From: CAZQRW01 sp964596115
GTDB lineage: Bacteria; Hydrothermota; UBA3072; B12-G15
Direction of reading: 5' to 3'
DNA: 6,385 nt
NCBI GenBank assembly: GCA_964596115.1
Contig: CAZQRW010000077.1
Coordinates: 1 to 6,385, forward strand
The notes beneath the pieces were generated by a model, which saw only the letters and a program-made list of their open reading frames with translations, ran no database searches and was not told the origin of the DNA. The position numbers and the translations under genes were made by a program. Numbering within the stretch: the first letter of the stretch is position 1; every line of letters starts with the position of its first letter. This document shows positions 1-6,312 of this stretch, one piece after another.

Positions 1-60
1 TCTCTTTCTACTTCTCTCCTACCTTGCTTTTCGTTCTATATTTCTTCTACCTTGTCTGTT
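1..60. repeat. Pyrimidine-rich degenerate repeat tract, left edge
   Basis: The plus strand is almost wholly C/T with few A or G, and no reading frame is convincing. The hexamer ACCTTG occurs at 21-26 and again at 49-54, 28 bases apart. The 19-mer at 11-29 (CTTCTCTCCTACCTTGCTT) recurs with one mismatch at 6361-6379 near the other edge, in the same orientation. This is probably one end of a dispersed intergenic repeat that continues outside the window. No terminator or RNA gene was recognised in it. Confidence 0.6.
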
Positions 61-96
61 GGGAGACCAAAAAGAAAAAATAAAAAAAATTTTCCC

Positions 97-124
97 TTGA
101 CAAATTATTGTATTAGTGTATTAT
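97..124 (+). promoter_or_regulatory. Sigma70-type promoter of the GntR/toast-rack operon
   Basis: A perfect -35 TTGACA lies at 97-102, followed by a 16-bp spacer and a -10 TATTAT (5/6) at 119-124. An A-rich stretch at 69-90 with a T-run after it precedes the -35 and could act as an UP element. Transcription would start near base 131, which is the A of the likely start codon of the first gene. A 9-bp inverted repeat straddles the -10, so repressor binding there would block RNA polymerase. Confidence 0.8.
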
Positions 125-142
125 TTCACTATGACACTAATA
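111..142 (+). promoter_or_regulatory. Inverted-repeat operator, probable GntR (YtrA-type) autoregulatory site
   Basis: TATTAGTGT at 111-119 and ACACTAATA at 134-142 are perfect 9-bp inverted arms separated by 14 bases. AGTG (115-118) and CACT (127-130) form a smaller nested pair. The repeat spans the whole -10 hexamer and the predicted transcription start. From memory, the Bacillus subtilis YtrA site is described as AGTGTA, about 13 bp, TACACT. Here AGTGTA (115-120) and GACACT (133-138) sit 12 bp apart, which is very close. The adjacent gene encodes a YtrA-type regulator, so autorepression is the natural reading. Confidence 0.75.
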
Positions 143-511
143 GGAGGTAACGAGTTTGATGAGTCGCGGCCAATATATGTTCAAATAATAGAGGAGGTGA
201 AAAAAGCTGTGCTTAAGGGTGAACTAAATCCAGGGGATAGATTGCCATCGGTAAGGGTCCTTTCGAAAAAATACGGTGTTAATCCCAATACAGTACAAAA
301 GGCGTTTCAGGAACTGGAAAGGGAAAAATTTATTGTCATAAAGAGAGGTCTGGGGAGTTTCATAACAGAGGATAAAACGTTGATAGAAGAGATTAGGGAT
401 GTGTTTTTGAAGAGGATTGTAAATACATTTATTGATAGTATAAAAGCCGTCGGCTTGGATTCTAAGGACATTTCAAAGATTATAAAAAAATATGGTAAGG
501 AGAGGAGATGA
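131..511 (+). CDS. GntR-family transcriptional regulator, YtrA subfamily
   Basis: The 126-residue protein starts at ATG 131. It has an N-terminal winged helix-turn-helix: FDESRPIYVQI at residues 9-19 opens helix 1, GDRLPSVRVLS (35-45) is the typical GntR turn, NPNTVQKAFQELE (51-63) is the recognition helix, and RGLGSFIT (72-79) is the wing. Only about 45 helical residues follow (81-126), which is the short dimerisation tail of the YtrA subfamily rather than a FadR or HutC effector domain. A GTG in frame at 116 lies between the -35 and -10, so it is rejected as the start. ATG 131 has no upstream ribosome site and coincides with the predicted transcript start, so translation may be leaderless. 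YtrA regulators usually control ABC transporters, but none is present here. The effector is unknown. The gene heads the operon and probably represses it through the 111-142 repeat. Confidence 0.9.
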   Translation: MTLIGGNEFDESRPIYVQIIEEVKKAVLKGELNPGDRLPSVRVLSKKYGVNPNTVQKAFQELEREKFIVIKRGLGSFITEDKTLIEEIRDVFLKRIVNTFIDSIKAVGLDSKDISKIIKKYGKERR

Positions 512-557
512 AGCGTATCTTTGTAAGTTGTATTAACCTTATAAGAGGAGGTGCATT

Positions 558-2180
558 ATGTTTTATATGATTTTTTTATTTTTATCCTTCGAGACAGGGT
601 TACCCATAGGAAATTTAAACGGAATAGAGGTTAGATCAAAGAATGGGGATATATCAATCAGTGTAAATACAGTTGATAAAATAAATATTGTTGTGGAAGA
701 TTCCTCCCTTCTAAAAGAAAAAATTGAGGGTGATAAACTTATACTTACAGCAAGGAAAGATGTGCAGATTGTAATTCCACCTGACGTAACATTCAAGGTT
801 ATGAGCATCTCTGGAGATGTTTATGTTTCGTTTAACGATTCTCTTCAGAAATTCCCTGAATCATTCGCAATTCAAGCAGTAAGCGGTGATATAGGGATTA
901 GCAATCTTACACCTTCGTCATTTTCGATCAAGAGTGTCAGCGGTGACATAAATATTACTGGATTTATTGAGTCCGATTCTCTAATCTGGAAACAGGTGAA
1001 GGGTGACATTAAATCTGTTACTGGTGATATCACCATAGAGCCCCCTGTACCGGCAAGATTAAGAATAAATACTGTCTCTGGTAACCTGACCGTCTCAGGT
1101 AGAGGGAAGGGGAAATATGATTACCGATTTGATACACTCAGTGGAAATACAAATGTAGGTAAGAATACCGGGGTAGAGGTTAAGGTTAAAAAGGTAAGCA
1201 GGAAAGCCAGGAAGAAGGCAAAGAAAGTATATGCCTTTACCTTTCACACACCCCTCAGTAATATGCTGCTATACAACCGTGTCGACGGATTCTCTCTCGG
1301 GCTTGCAGTTAAGAAAAAGTATGAGAAAAATAAATTTGAAATTGGAGGGAGGTATGGTTTTGCCTCGCATAAATGGAGTGGCTGGATAGGTGTACAAAAA
1401 TCCATCATAGGTCCTTCATACCTTGATGTAAAAATATATTCGAAAACCACTACCCCCGACAACTGGAAAGTGAAGACTGATGAAAACACTTTTTATTCAT
1501 TTCTCTTTAAGAATGACTATTATGATTATTACAGAAAAGAGGGATTTGAGTTTGGACTTGGGTTGGAATTTTTAGAAGCAAACATATGTATAAGCTATGG
1601 TGATGATAAATACACATCATTAAGTAAGGAAACCGATTGGGGCTTATTCTATCACAGCAGAGTAATGAGAAATAACCCTACCGTTATTGAAGGGGATTAT
1701 ACATTCATGAAAATCAAGTCAGGTTTGAAGGCAGGACCTATAAATATACTGTTGAGTGTGTCAAAAATTTTGACCGCTCCTGGCGATAATGATATCTATA
1801 GTGGAATTGGGGAGATTAAAATGGAGAAAAAGATCAGAAATGATAGATTGCTGACAAGGTTCGTAAGCGGTTATTCAAATAACGAGGCTTTTCCTTTTGG
1901 TTTTACACTTGGAGGAGCTGGAACACTCCCTGGATATAGTATAAATGAGTTTTCTACATCAAAATTTGGTCTTCTTCAGGGAGACTATATTGCAAAAATA
2001 GGAAGTATAAATGCAGTTCTTTCTCTCGATATAGCGAAAATGGACGATATTAACGGGCCTGTAAAGGCAGATTTTGGTGTGGGCTTTTCACCTGACGGAA
2101 ACCTTACAGTAAAGGTTGTAAGGAATGTGGAAAAGGAGGGATATTTCAAGACAATTGTGAGAATTCATAAGAGGTTTTGA
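558..2180 (+). CDS. DUF4097 toast-rack domain fused to an Omp85-like outer-membrane beta-barrel
   Basis: This 540-residue exported protein begins 46 bases after the regulator, with AGGAGGTG at 546-553 fixing the ATG at 558. Residues 1-18 form a short hydrophobic leader without a basic n-region. Residues 20-205 carry repeated strand-turn units typical of DUF4097: SISGDVYVS (83-91), AVSGDIGIS (107-115), SVSGDINIT (126-134), VTGDITI (154-160), TVSGNLTVS (172-180) and TLSGNTNV (193-200). A very basic linker, KKVSRKARKKAKK, spans 211-223. The C-terminal ~315 residues look like a beta-barrel: YNRVDGFSLGL (239-249) resembles the first strand of Omp85-like barrels, FTLGGAGTLPGY (449-460) resembles their loop-6 motif with Pro in place of the usual Arg, and the chain ends in aromatic Phe540 as outer-membrane barrels do. 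No POTRA domain is evident. The likely role is an outer-membrane protein displaying a toast-rack domain, as adhesin or envelope sensor. The DUF4097 call is firm; the Omp85 relationship is probable. Confidence 0.8.
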   Translation: MFYMIFLFLSFETGLPIGNLNGIEVRSKNGDISISVNTVDKINIVVEDSSLLKEKIEGDKLILTARKDVQIVIPPDVTFKVMSISGDVYVSFNDSLQKFPESFAIQAVSGDIGISNLTPSSFSIKSVSGDINITGFIESDSLIWKQVKGDIKSVTGDITIEPPVPARLRINTVSGNLTVSGRGKGKYDYRFDTLSGNTNVGKNTGVEVKVKKVSRKARKKAKKVYAFTFHTPLSNMLLYNRVDGFSLGLAVKKKYEKNKFEIGGRYGFASHKWSGWIGVQKSIIGPSYLDVKIYSKTTTPDNWKVKTDENTFYSFLFKNDYYDYYRKEGFEFGLGLEFLEANICISYGDDKYTSLSKETDWGLFYHSRVMRNNPTVIEGDYTFMKIKSGLKAGPINILLSVSKILTAPGDNDIYSGIGEIKMEKKIRNDRLLTRFVSGYSNNEAFPFGFTLGGAGTLPGYSINEFSTSKFGLLQGDYIAKIGSINAVLSLDIAKMDDINGPVKADFGVGFSPDGNLTVKVVRNVEKEGYFKTIVRIHKRF

Positions 2181-2181
2181 A

Positions 2182-2832
2182 ATGACTTTTTTAATTTTTG
2201 CGGCTCTAAATATCAGTATGATTGGCAGTCTTAAAGGAGTGGAGCTTAACGTTATCCCGGGTGATTCATTTCGTGTGATCCCCAAAATAGGAAGGGTATC
2301 CAGGATAGGAGAGAGTGTATTAGTAGATTTTGGAGATTTTACCAATCCTCTCTACTATTCCTCAAAGATAGAAGTTGCTGTAATATATCCAGAATCTTCA
2401 ATTCTTGATGTGAATATCTCATTGTCTTTTTCTGATCTAATTTTCGATGTTTCCTTCTGTACGATAAAAAGCCAGAATCTCGACCTGAAATTTGGGACCG
2501 CAAAGCTCCTGTACAATAAAGCCCTTGACGGAAGACCTGAGGTTTATGGGCTCCTCAGTGGAATTACGTTGATAAATGCAGAAAAACTTATAAATGGTGC
2601 GATGATTTCATTGAGTGGCGGTTTTCTTAATATGCTTTTTGATGGTGATGGAGGAGGTGTTTTCAACATAGATACAGATGGAACGAGGGTTAATATTTCG
2701 ACCTACAGGGATCTCCATCTATACTCAAGGGGTCTTTTGAATATTATAAATGGCGCGAACGAATTTAAAGAGGGAGGTGTATATCCTGAAGTAAAAATAA
2801 ATGGGAATTTTAATCTTATAAATGTGGAATAG
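2182..2832 (+). CDS. Small exported beta-rich protein, divergent toast-rack/DUF4097-like
   Basis: The 216-residue protein is not recognised as a named family. ATG 2182 follows the upstream stop by one base, with AAGAGG at 2169-2174 inside the previous gene, so translation is probably coupled. Residues 1-16 (MTFLIFAALNISMIGS) form a short hydrophobic leader with no Lys or Arg and no lipobox. SLKGVELNVIPGDSF (16-30) matches the N-terminal motif of the other two operon proteins (NLNGIEVRSKNGD and NLPGEVKVIPGDT). The rest alternates hydrophobic and polar residues with Gly/Asp/Asn turns, including LSGGFLNMLFDGDGGG (144-159), as in a beta-solenoid or toast-rack fold, but without clear SGDI repeats. 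No transmembrane segment is seen after the leader and no catalytic motif is visible. It is probably a fast-diverging paralogue of its neighbours, periplasmic or surface-attached. Being a gene is secure; the family call is tentative. Confidence 0.7.
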   Translation: MTFLIFAALNISMIGSLKGVELNVIPGDSFRVIPKIGRVSRIGESVLVDFGDFTNPLYYSSKIEVAVIYPESSILDVNISLSFSDLIFDVSFCTIKSQNLDLKFGTAKLLYNKALDGRPEVYGLLSGITLINAEKLINGAMISLSGGFLNMLFDGDGGGVFNIDTDGTRVNISTYRDLHLYSRGLLNIINGANEFKEGGVYPEVKINGNFNLINVE

Positions 2833-2836
2833 GAGG
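2831..2836 (+). promoter_or_regulatory. Ribosome binding site overlapping the upstream stop codon
   Basis: AGGAGG at 2831-2836 shares its first two bases with the TAG stop (2830-2832) of the preceding gene and lies six bases before ATG 2843. This fixes the start and suggests reinitiation or coupled translation between the two toast-rack-like genes. Confidence 0.85.
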
Positions 2837-2842
2837 TAAAAA

Positions 2843-3607
2843 ATGCTTCTTACATTATTTTTATTTATAGGTATACTGTCAGGTACAAATTCTAAGGAAT
2901 ATAAAATCAAGGGCGAGGACATAAATCTTTTGATGAATCTTCCAGGAGAAGTGAAGGTGATTCCTGGAGATACTAAAATCTTAAGAATATCATACGTAAT
3001 ACCTGATTCTTTAAAGAGGTTTTTAAAGATAAAAAGGATAAAAAATCTTTATGAGTTCGATTTCGATATTGATTTTGGGGAATTAAAGATAAAGGAACTA
3101 AAAGAGTTTGTAAAAAATTTTAATTTTTTAGTTGAACTTCCTTTGGATGTATCACTTAATATTGATTTTACAGGTGGGCCCATTGATGGTGATTTTGAAT
3201 TTGGAGGACTCACGATAAGAAAGATGGCCATATCTGCAGGTGCTGGTAAGTTATATATAAGTTTCGATAGTCCAAACAGGATAAGTATGACTAAACTGGA
3301 GCTGGAGGCTGGTGCGGCATCTATTAAAATTCATAAACTGGGAAATTCAAATCTGATTAAAGGTAAAATAAGCACCGGTGTCTCATCAATTCATATAGAC
3401 CTTGGTGGGCAATGGAAACAAAAGGCGGAGATATCCCTTGAATCAGCTGTTGCAAATATCCAGTTATCTGCGCCAAAGGATTTGAAATTTAACGTTAAGA
3501 AGGAAGGATTTGTAACCCTGGGGATGAAAAAAAGGAATGTAGAAAATCCCAAATTTACCCTTACAATTAATAGCGTCCTCGGTTTAGTGGGATTTGAAGA
3601 GTACTAA
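2843..3607 (+). CDS. Exported toast-rack (DUF4097/DUF2154-like) protein
   Basis: The 254-residue protein starts 10 bases after the preceding stop, with a perfect AGGAGG six bases upstream. Residues 1-15 (MLLTLFLFIGILSGT) form a short leader lacking basic residues and a lipobox Cys. NLPGEVKVIPGDT (32-44) is the motif shared with its operon partners. A charged, partly helical insert follows (about 53-95, rich in Lys and Ile). Residues about 100-222 carry stacked Gly-turn strands: GGLTIRKMAISAGAGKLYIS (121-140), LELEAGAASIKI (152-163) and ISTGVSSIHIDLGG (176-189). This pattern resembles the LiaF C-terminal/DUF2154 and DUF4097 group unified as toast-rack domains, found in Psp/Lia envelope-stress loci. 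Unlike LiaF there are no transmembrane helices. It probably works in the periplasm or at the surface with the barrel-anchored homologue. Family assignment is by pattern only; partner and ligand are unknown. Confidence 0.75.
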   Translation: MLLTLFLFIGILSGTNSKEYKIKGEDINLLMNLPGEVKVIPGDTKILRISYVIPDSLKRFLKIKRIKNLYEFDFDIDFGELKIKELKEFVKNFNFLVELPLDVSLNIDFTGGPIDGDFEFGGLTIRKMAISAGAGKLYISFDSPNRISMTKLELEAGAASIKIHKLGNSNLIKGKISTGVSSIHIDLGGQWKQKAEISLESAVANIQLSAPKDLKFNVKKEGFVTLGMKKRNVENPKFTLTINSVLGLVGFEEY

Positions 3608-3661
3608 AATTTTAAGAGGTAATGCCTCCGTTAAAATCATTTCCCAATTTACCTATCATTC

Positions 3662-3700
3662 GGGTAATGTTATTATAAGCCATTCTTGCCATTACTTTTT
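3662..3700 (+). terminator. Possible intrinsic terminator after the operon
   Basis: GTAATG at 3664-3669 pairs with CATTAC at 3690-3695 and is followed at once by five T residues (3696-3700) and further A/T bases. The 6-bp stem with a 20-base loop is weak, so this is a candidate only. The T-run overlaps the stop codon of the convergent gene. Other short inverted arms in the spacer (GAGG/CCTC near 3616-3628, TTACC/GGTAA near 3650-3667) lack a T-run. Confidence 0.35.
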
Positions 3701-6248
3701 ATTTTACATATAAAATTTTTACAGCGTGAGTCTTACCACCTGCTTTCATCCTGCAGAAATAAATGCCTGAACGAATTTTAGTGGGATTCCATTGAACCTG
3801 ATGTATGCCATTCTTCGCTTGCCCTTTAACGAGGGTTTTAATCTTTCTTCCCACAAGATTGTATATACTTATATCAATATCTGTTGTCATATTTATAGAA
3901 TATTGAATGAGAAAGGGTCCGGTTATTGGACTGAAGGATTTCAGGATAAGGTTAATATCCCCTTCCGCTATTTCATCTTCGACGGATGAAAATTCCCAAT
4001 TCACTACCTTTGCCGCAATATCATATCCTTTCTGCCATTTTGCGTCCTGCCATACAAATAAAATGTTATTTCCATCTGTGGCTACAACGGGATAATTCTG
4101 ATTGTAGTTGATACCCTCAACATCATTGTTCACCTTATAGTTAACACTATCTGGAGAGAGGTCAGGTTTGAATTTCTGTGCATATACATCATATCCAAAA
4201 CCCCTTGAGTCTTTCCAGGTAACAACATACCCCCCATTAGGATTTACTGCAATAGAAGGAAGCCAACCAGACGTCTCACTTATCATAAAGTTTGTTCCCA
4301 CAGGGGAACCATTTGAGTCTATTATCTGACCATAAATTCCGAGAGGAGTTCTATAATCCTGCCACACCACAATAAATCTTCCATCGGGGAGTACACCAGC
4401 TCTGGGGTAGTATTGATGTGCAGTACCTCCATCATCGTTTATTAAAGTGTTTGTACCAATGGTGGCACCGGTTGCATCGTATAATTGACCATATATATCA
4501 TAATTTCCATTTCTGTTATCGTACCAGACTATAAGAAATTTCCCTCCTGGAGAGACACATACATCAGGTTGATATTGGTTTGCTGTTCCTACATCATCAT
4601 TTACAAGAAAGTTTGTGCCTATTGTATCTCCTGTGGAGGTAAACTTCTGCGCATATATATCTGAATTTCCGTTTCTATAATCATACCAGGAAATAACAAA
4701 ATTGTTTGCAGAATCTGCGTCGATGTTGGGGTAATCTCTGGAGCCGTAGGTAGTATCATTAACTATTTTTATAGGGCCTATTGTATCCCCGGACGATGAG
4801 TACATCCTGAAGTATATATTTTGATTGTAATCATAGGTAATAATAAAACTACCATTGTTATTCACAGATAAACCTGGATAACCATAACCAGTAGCCACCC
4901 ATTTATTTCCACCTGTTGTATCCCCGTTTGAGTTAAGCATCGCAAAATATATTCCCTGAGGCTCTCTATAATCTCTCCAGACTATCACGCCGTTACCATT
5001 TATATTCATATCCACAGAGGGATAATCCTGCCTTCTTGTTCCATTAACATCATTTACCTCTGTCTCACCTGTTACAGGGGTTCCATCCATCGCAAACCTT
5101 CTCTTATATATGCTTCTATCATTTCTTGAATCCTCCCATGCAACTATGAACTGATTTCCATTAGTTGAAACAGACGGATTGTATTGATACCCGGGACCTG
5201 TATTTTCATCCAGGCGGATGTTCGAGCCCACAGGTGTACCGGTTGTATCGTATATCTGTCCGTATATACGGTATGGACCATCCCTTAGATCTAGCCATAC
5301 AACGACAAAATTACCCGCACTATCCATTGAACAGTAAACATCATTCTGATAATATGCTCCCCCATCGTCGTTTATTAAAAAGTTAGTATCAATGGGAACC
5401 CCGGTTGCATTATATAATTGACCGTATATATCCTTATTGCCACTTCTGTAGTCATTCCATACAATGACAAAATTCCCATCATAATCTATACTACACTCGG
5501 GTTGATCCTGAGCATTTACAGTGGAATCATTGACAATAAAATTTGAACCTATTTTATTTCCACCTGCATCAAATAATTGAGCATAGACATCCAGATCACC
5601 TCCCCTAAGGTCCTGCCAAACAACAATAATTTTCCCGTTGCCGGACAGAGCAATTTTGGGAAGTCGCTGGTCTGAACTTCCACCATCATCATTCACAATG
5701 ATTCTTGAACCAATGGAATCACCAGCAAAGGTGAATCTTTTAAAGAACACTTCATACCCACTACCAGAAACATTGTTATGCCAGACGATAAATATACCAG
5801 AATCACCAACAGCCACATTCGGCGCCATCATATATGTGTAAAAATAAATGGTGGGTCCTGATGGTGTGCCGTCATTTAACAGCCACTGACCGTATCCAGG
5901 TTGGAAAAAAACAAGAATACTGTCACCGTATCGTGCTGCTGAAGGGTAATTTTCATATATACTCCCGGTGTTCTGGCTTACCTTAAAATTGGGACCGGAA
6001 GGGATACCCAAACTATCATATACCTGGCCGTAGATATTGATTTCCCCATTTCTACCGTCCTGCCATACCACCATCCCATTTCCGTTCTTACTCAGGGTTA
6101 CAGTGGGAATGTAATTATCATTACCTGTTGTATCATCATTGACCCTGAAATCGTCTTTTACAACATACTGGGATTGAGAGAATAGATTAAGAGAAAAGAA
6201 GAAAATCACAAATGCCACTGAGATAAATCTTTTAGAATAGTAATACAT
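3699..6248 (-). CDS. Large secreted repeat protein, putative beta-propeller with C-terminal sorting-type domain
   Basis: The 849-residue protein is convergent with the operon. AAGGAGG at 6254-6260 (minus strand) lies five bases before the ATG. Residues 1-25 form a conventional signal peptide: a basic n-region (YYYSKR), a hydrophobic core, then LFSQ. Residues ~30-755 comprise fourteen repeats of the pattern P.V....G.F.VVW.D.R.G..DIYGQ.YD..G..IG.NF.VNDD. The core Trp or equivalent falls at 62, 115 (Phe), 156, 211, 264, 318, 371, 424, 472 (Tyr), 521, 575, 629, 678 and 733. The W-x-D-x-R-x-G-x-x-D-I-Y signature resembles TolB/PD40-like beta-propeller blades. Residues ~767-849 form a FlgD-Ig/type IX-style C-terminal domain with the ISIYNLVGRKIKTLV strand, a following RSGIYFCRMKAGG segment and a basic end. 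It is probably translocated and anchored at, or released from, the cell surface. No enzyme motif was seen; binding or a structural role is most likely. The ligand is unknown. Confidence 0.85.
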   Translation of the reverse strand: MYYYSKRFISVAFVIFFFSLNLFSQSQYVVKDDFRVNDDTTGNDNYIPTVTLSKNGNGMVVWQDGRNGEINIYGQVYDSLGIPSGPNFKVSQNTGSIYENYPSAARYGDSILVFFQPGYGQWLLNDGTPSGPTIYFYTYMMAPNVAVGDSGIFIVWHNNVSGSGYEVFFKRFTFAGDSIGSRIIVNDDGGSSDQRLPKIALSGNGKIIVVWQDLRGGDLDVYAQLFDAGGNKIGSNFIVNDSTVNAQDQPECSIDYDGNFVIVWNDYRSGNKDIYGQLYNATGVPIDTNFLINDDGGAYYQNDVYCSMDSAGNFVVVWLDLRDGPYRIYGQIYDTTGTPVGSNIRLDENTGPGYQYNPSVSTNGNQFIVAWEDSRNDRSIYKRRFAMDGTPVTGETEVNDVNGTRRQDYPSVDMNINGNGVIVWRDYREPQGIYFAMLNSNGDTTGGNKWVATGYGYPGLSVNNNGSFIITYDYNQNIYFRMYSSSGDTIGPIKIVNDTTYGSRDYPNIDADSANNFVISWYDYRNGNSDIYAQKFTSTGDTIGTNFLVNDDVGTANQYQPDVCVSPGGKFLIVWYDNRNGNYDIYGQLYDATGATIGTNTLINDDGGTAHQYYPRAGVLPDGRFIVVWQDYRTPLGIYGQIIDSNGSPVGTNFMISETSGWLPSIAVNPNGGYVVTWKDSRGFGYDVYAQKFKPDLSPDSVNYKVNNDVEGINYNQNYPVVATDGNNILFVWQDAKWQKGYDIAAKVVNWEFSSVEDEIAEGDINLILKSFSPITGPFLIQYSINMTTDIDISIYNLVGRKIKTLVKGQAKNGIHQVQWNPTKIRSGIYFCRMKAGGKTHAVKILYVK
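3702..3950 (-). other. C-terminal FlgD-Ig / type IX-like sorting domain region
   Basis: These bases encode residues 767-849 of the secreted repeat protein. DIDISIYNLVGRKIKTLVKG, then IHQVQWNPTKIRSGIYFCRM and a final KILYVK follow the usual order of such domains: strand, 'NLxG', W-x-P/G turn, 'SGIYF' strand, basic last strand. In Bacteroidota and related phyla this module directs export across the outer membrane by the type IX system. Whether this organism has that system cannot be seen here. Confidence 0.75.
3984..6161 (-). repeat. Fourteen tandem ~53-residue protein repeats
   Basis: These bases encode residues ~30-755. Spacing between successive core aromatic positions is 53, 41, 55, 53, 54, 53, 53, 48, 49, 54, 54, 49 and 55 residues. 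Repeat 2 (around residue 115) is the most degenerate and has lost the W-x-D-x-R motif; repeat 9 (around 472) has Tyr in place of Trp. Some copies remain similar in DNA: a 29-base segment at 4471-4499 matches 5404-5432 at 26 positions, 933 bases (311 codons) apart. Repeats therefore arose by duplication, with some exchanges fairly recent. Confidence 0.8.
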
Positions 6249-6273
6249 AACTGCCTCCTTTTTTTATTAACTT

Positions 6274-6301
6274 ATTATTAAGTAAGTATTACAAATGTCA
6301 A
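6274..6301 (-). promoter_or_regulatory. Sigma70-type promoter of the secreted repeat protein
   Basis: Read on the minus strand, TTGACA (plus 6296-6301) is followed by a 16-bp spacer and AATAAT (plus 6274-6279, 5/6 to consensus), with the start codon 25 bases beyond the -10. A small inverted repeat, ACTTA/TAAGT (6270-6274 and 6279-6283), covers the -10 but is too short to call an operator. The 9-bp operator found at 111-142 is absent here, so the two units are probably regulated separately. Confidence 0.7.
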
Positions 6302-6312
6302 TTAAAAAATTA

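Noticed and set aside
1..57. CRISPR-like array at the left edge, because ACCTTG recurs every 28 bases.
   Set aside because: Only two units are seen per edge, they differ along most of their length, and there is no constant repeat with variable spacers.
54..70. Hairpin GTCT/AGAC near 54-67 as a terminator of an upstream gene.
   Set aside because: The stem is only 4 bp (or bulged), and it is followed by an A-run rather than a T-run on the plus strand.
116..130. GTG at 116 as the start of the GntR gene, adding five residues (MYYFT).
   Set aside because: It lies between the -35 and the -10 and upstream of the predicted transcription start, so it would not be in the message from this promoter; it has no ribosome site.
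192..211. AGGAGGTGA at 192-200 followed by in-frame GTG 209 as an alternative start of the GntR protein.
   Set aside because: It would remove helix 1 of the DNA-binding domain; the AGGAGGTG arises from the Glu-Glu-Val codons of that helix.
1244..1489. Minus-strand open frames inside the barrel gene and other operon genes.
   Set aside because: They lie antisense within well-supported coding sequence, lack ribosome sites and show no recognisable protein features; likewise the plus-strand frames inside the 3699-6248 gene.
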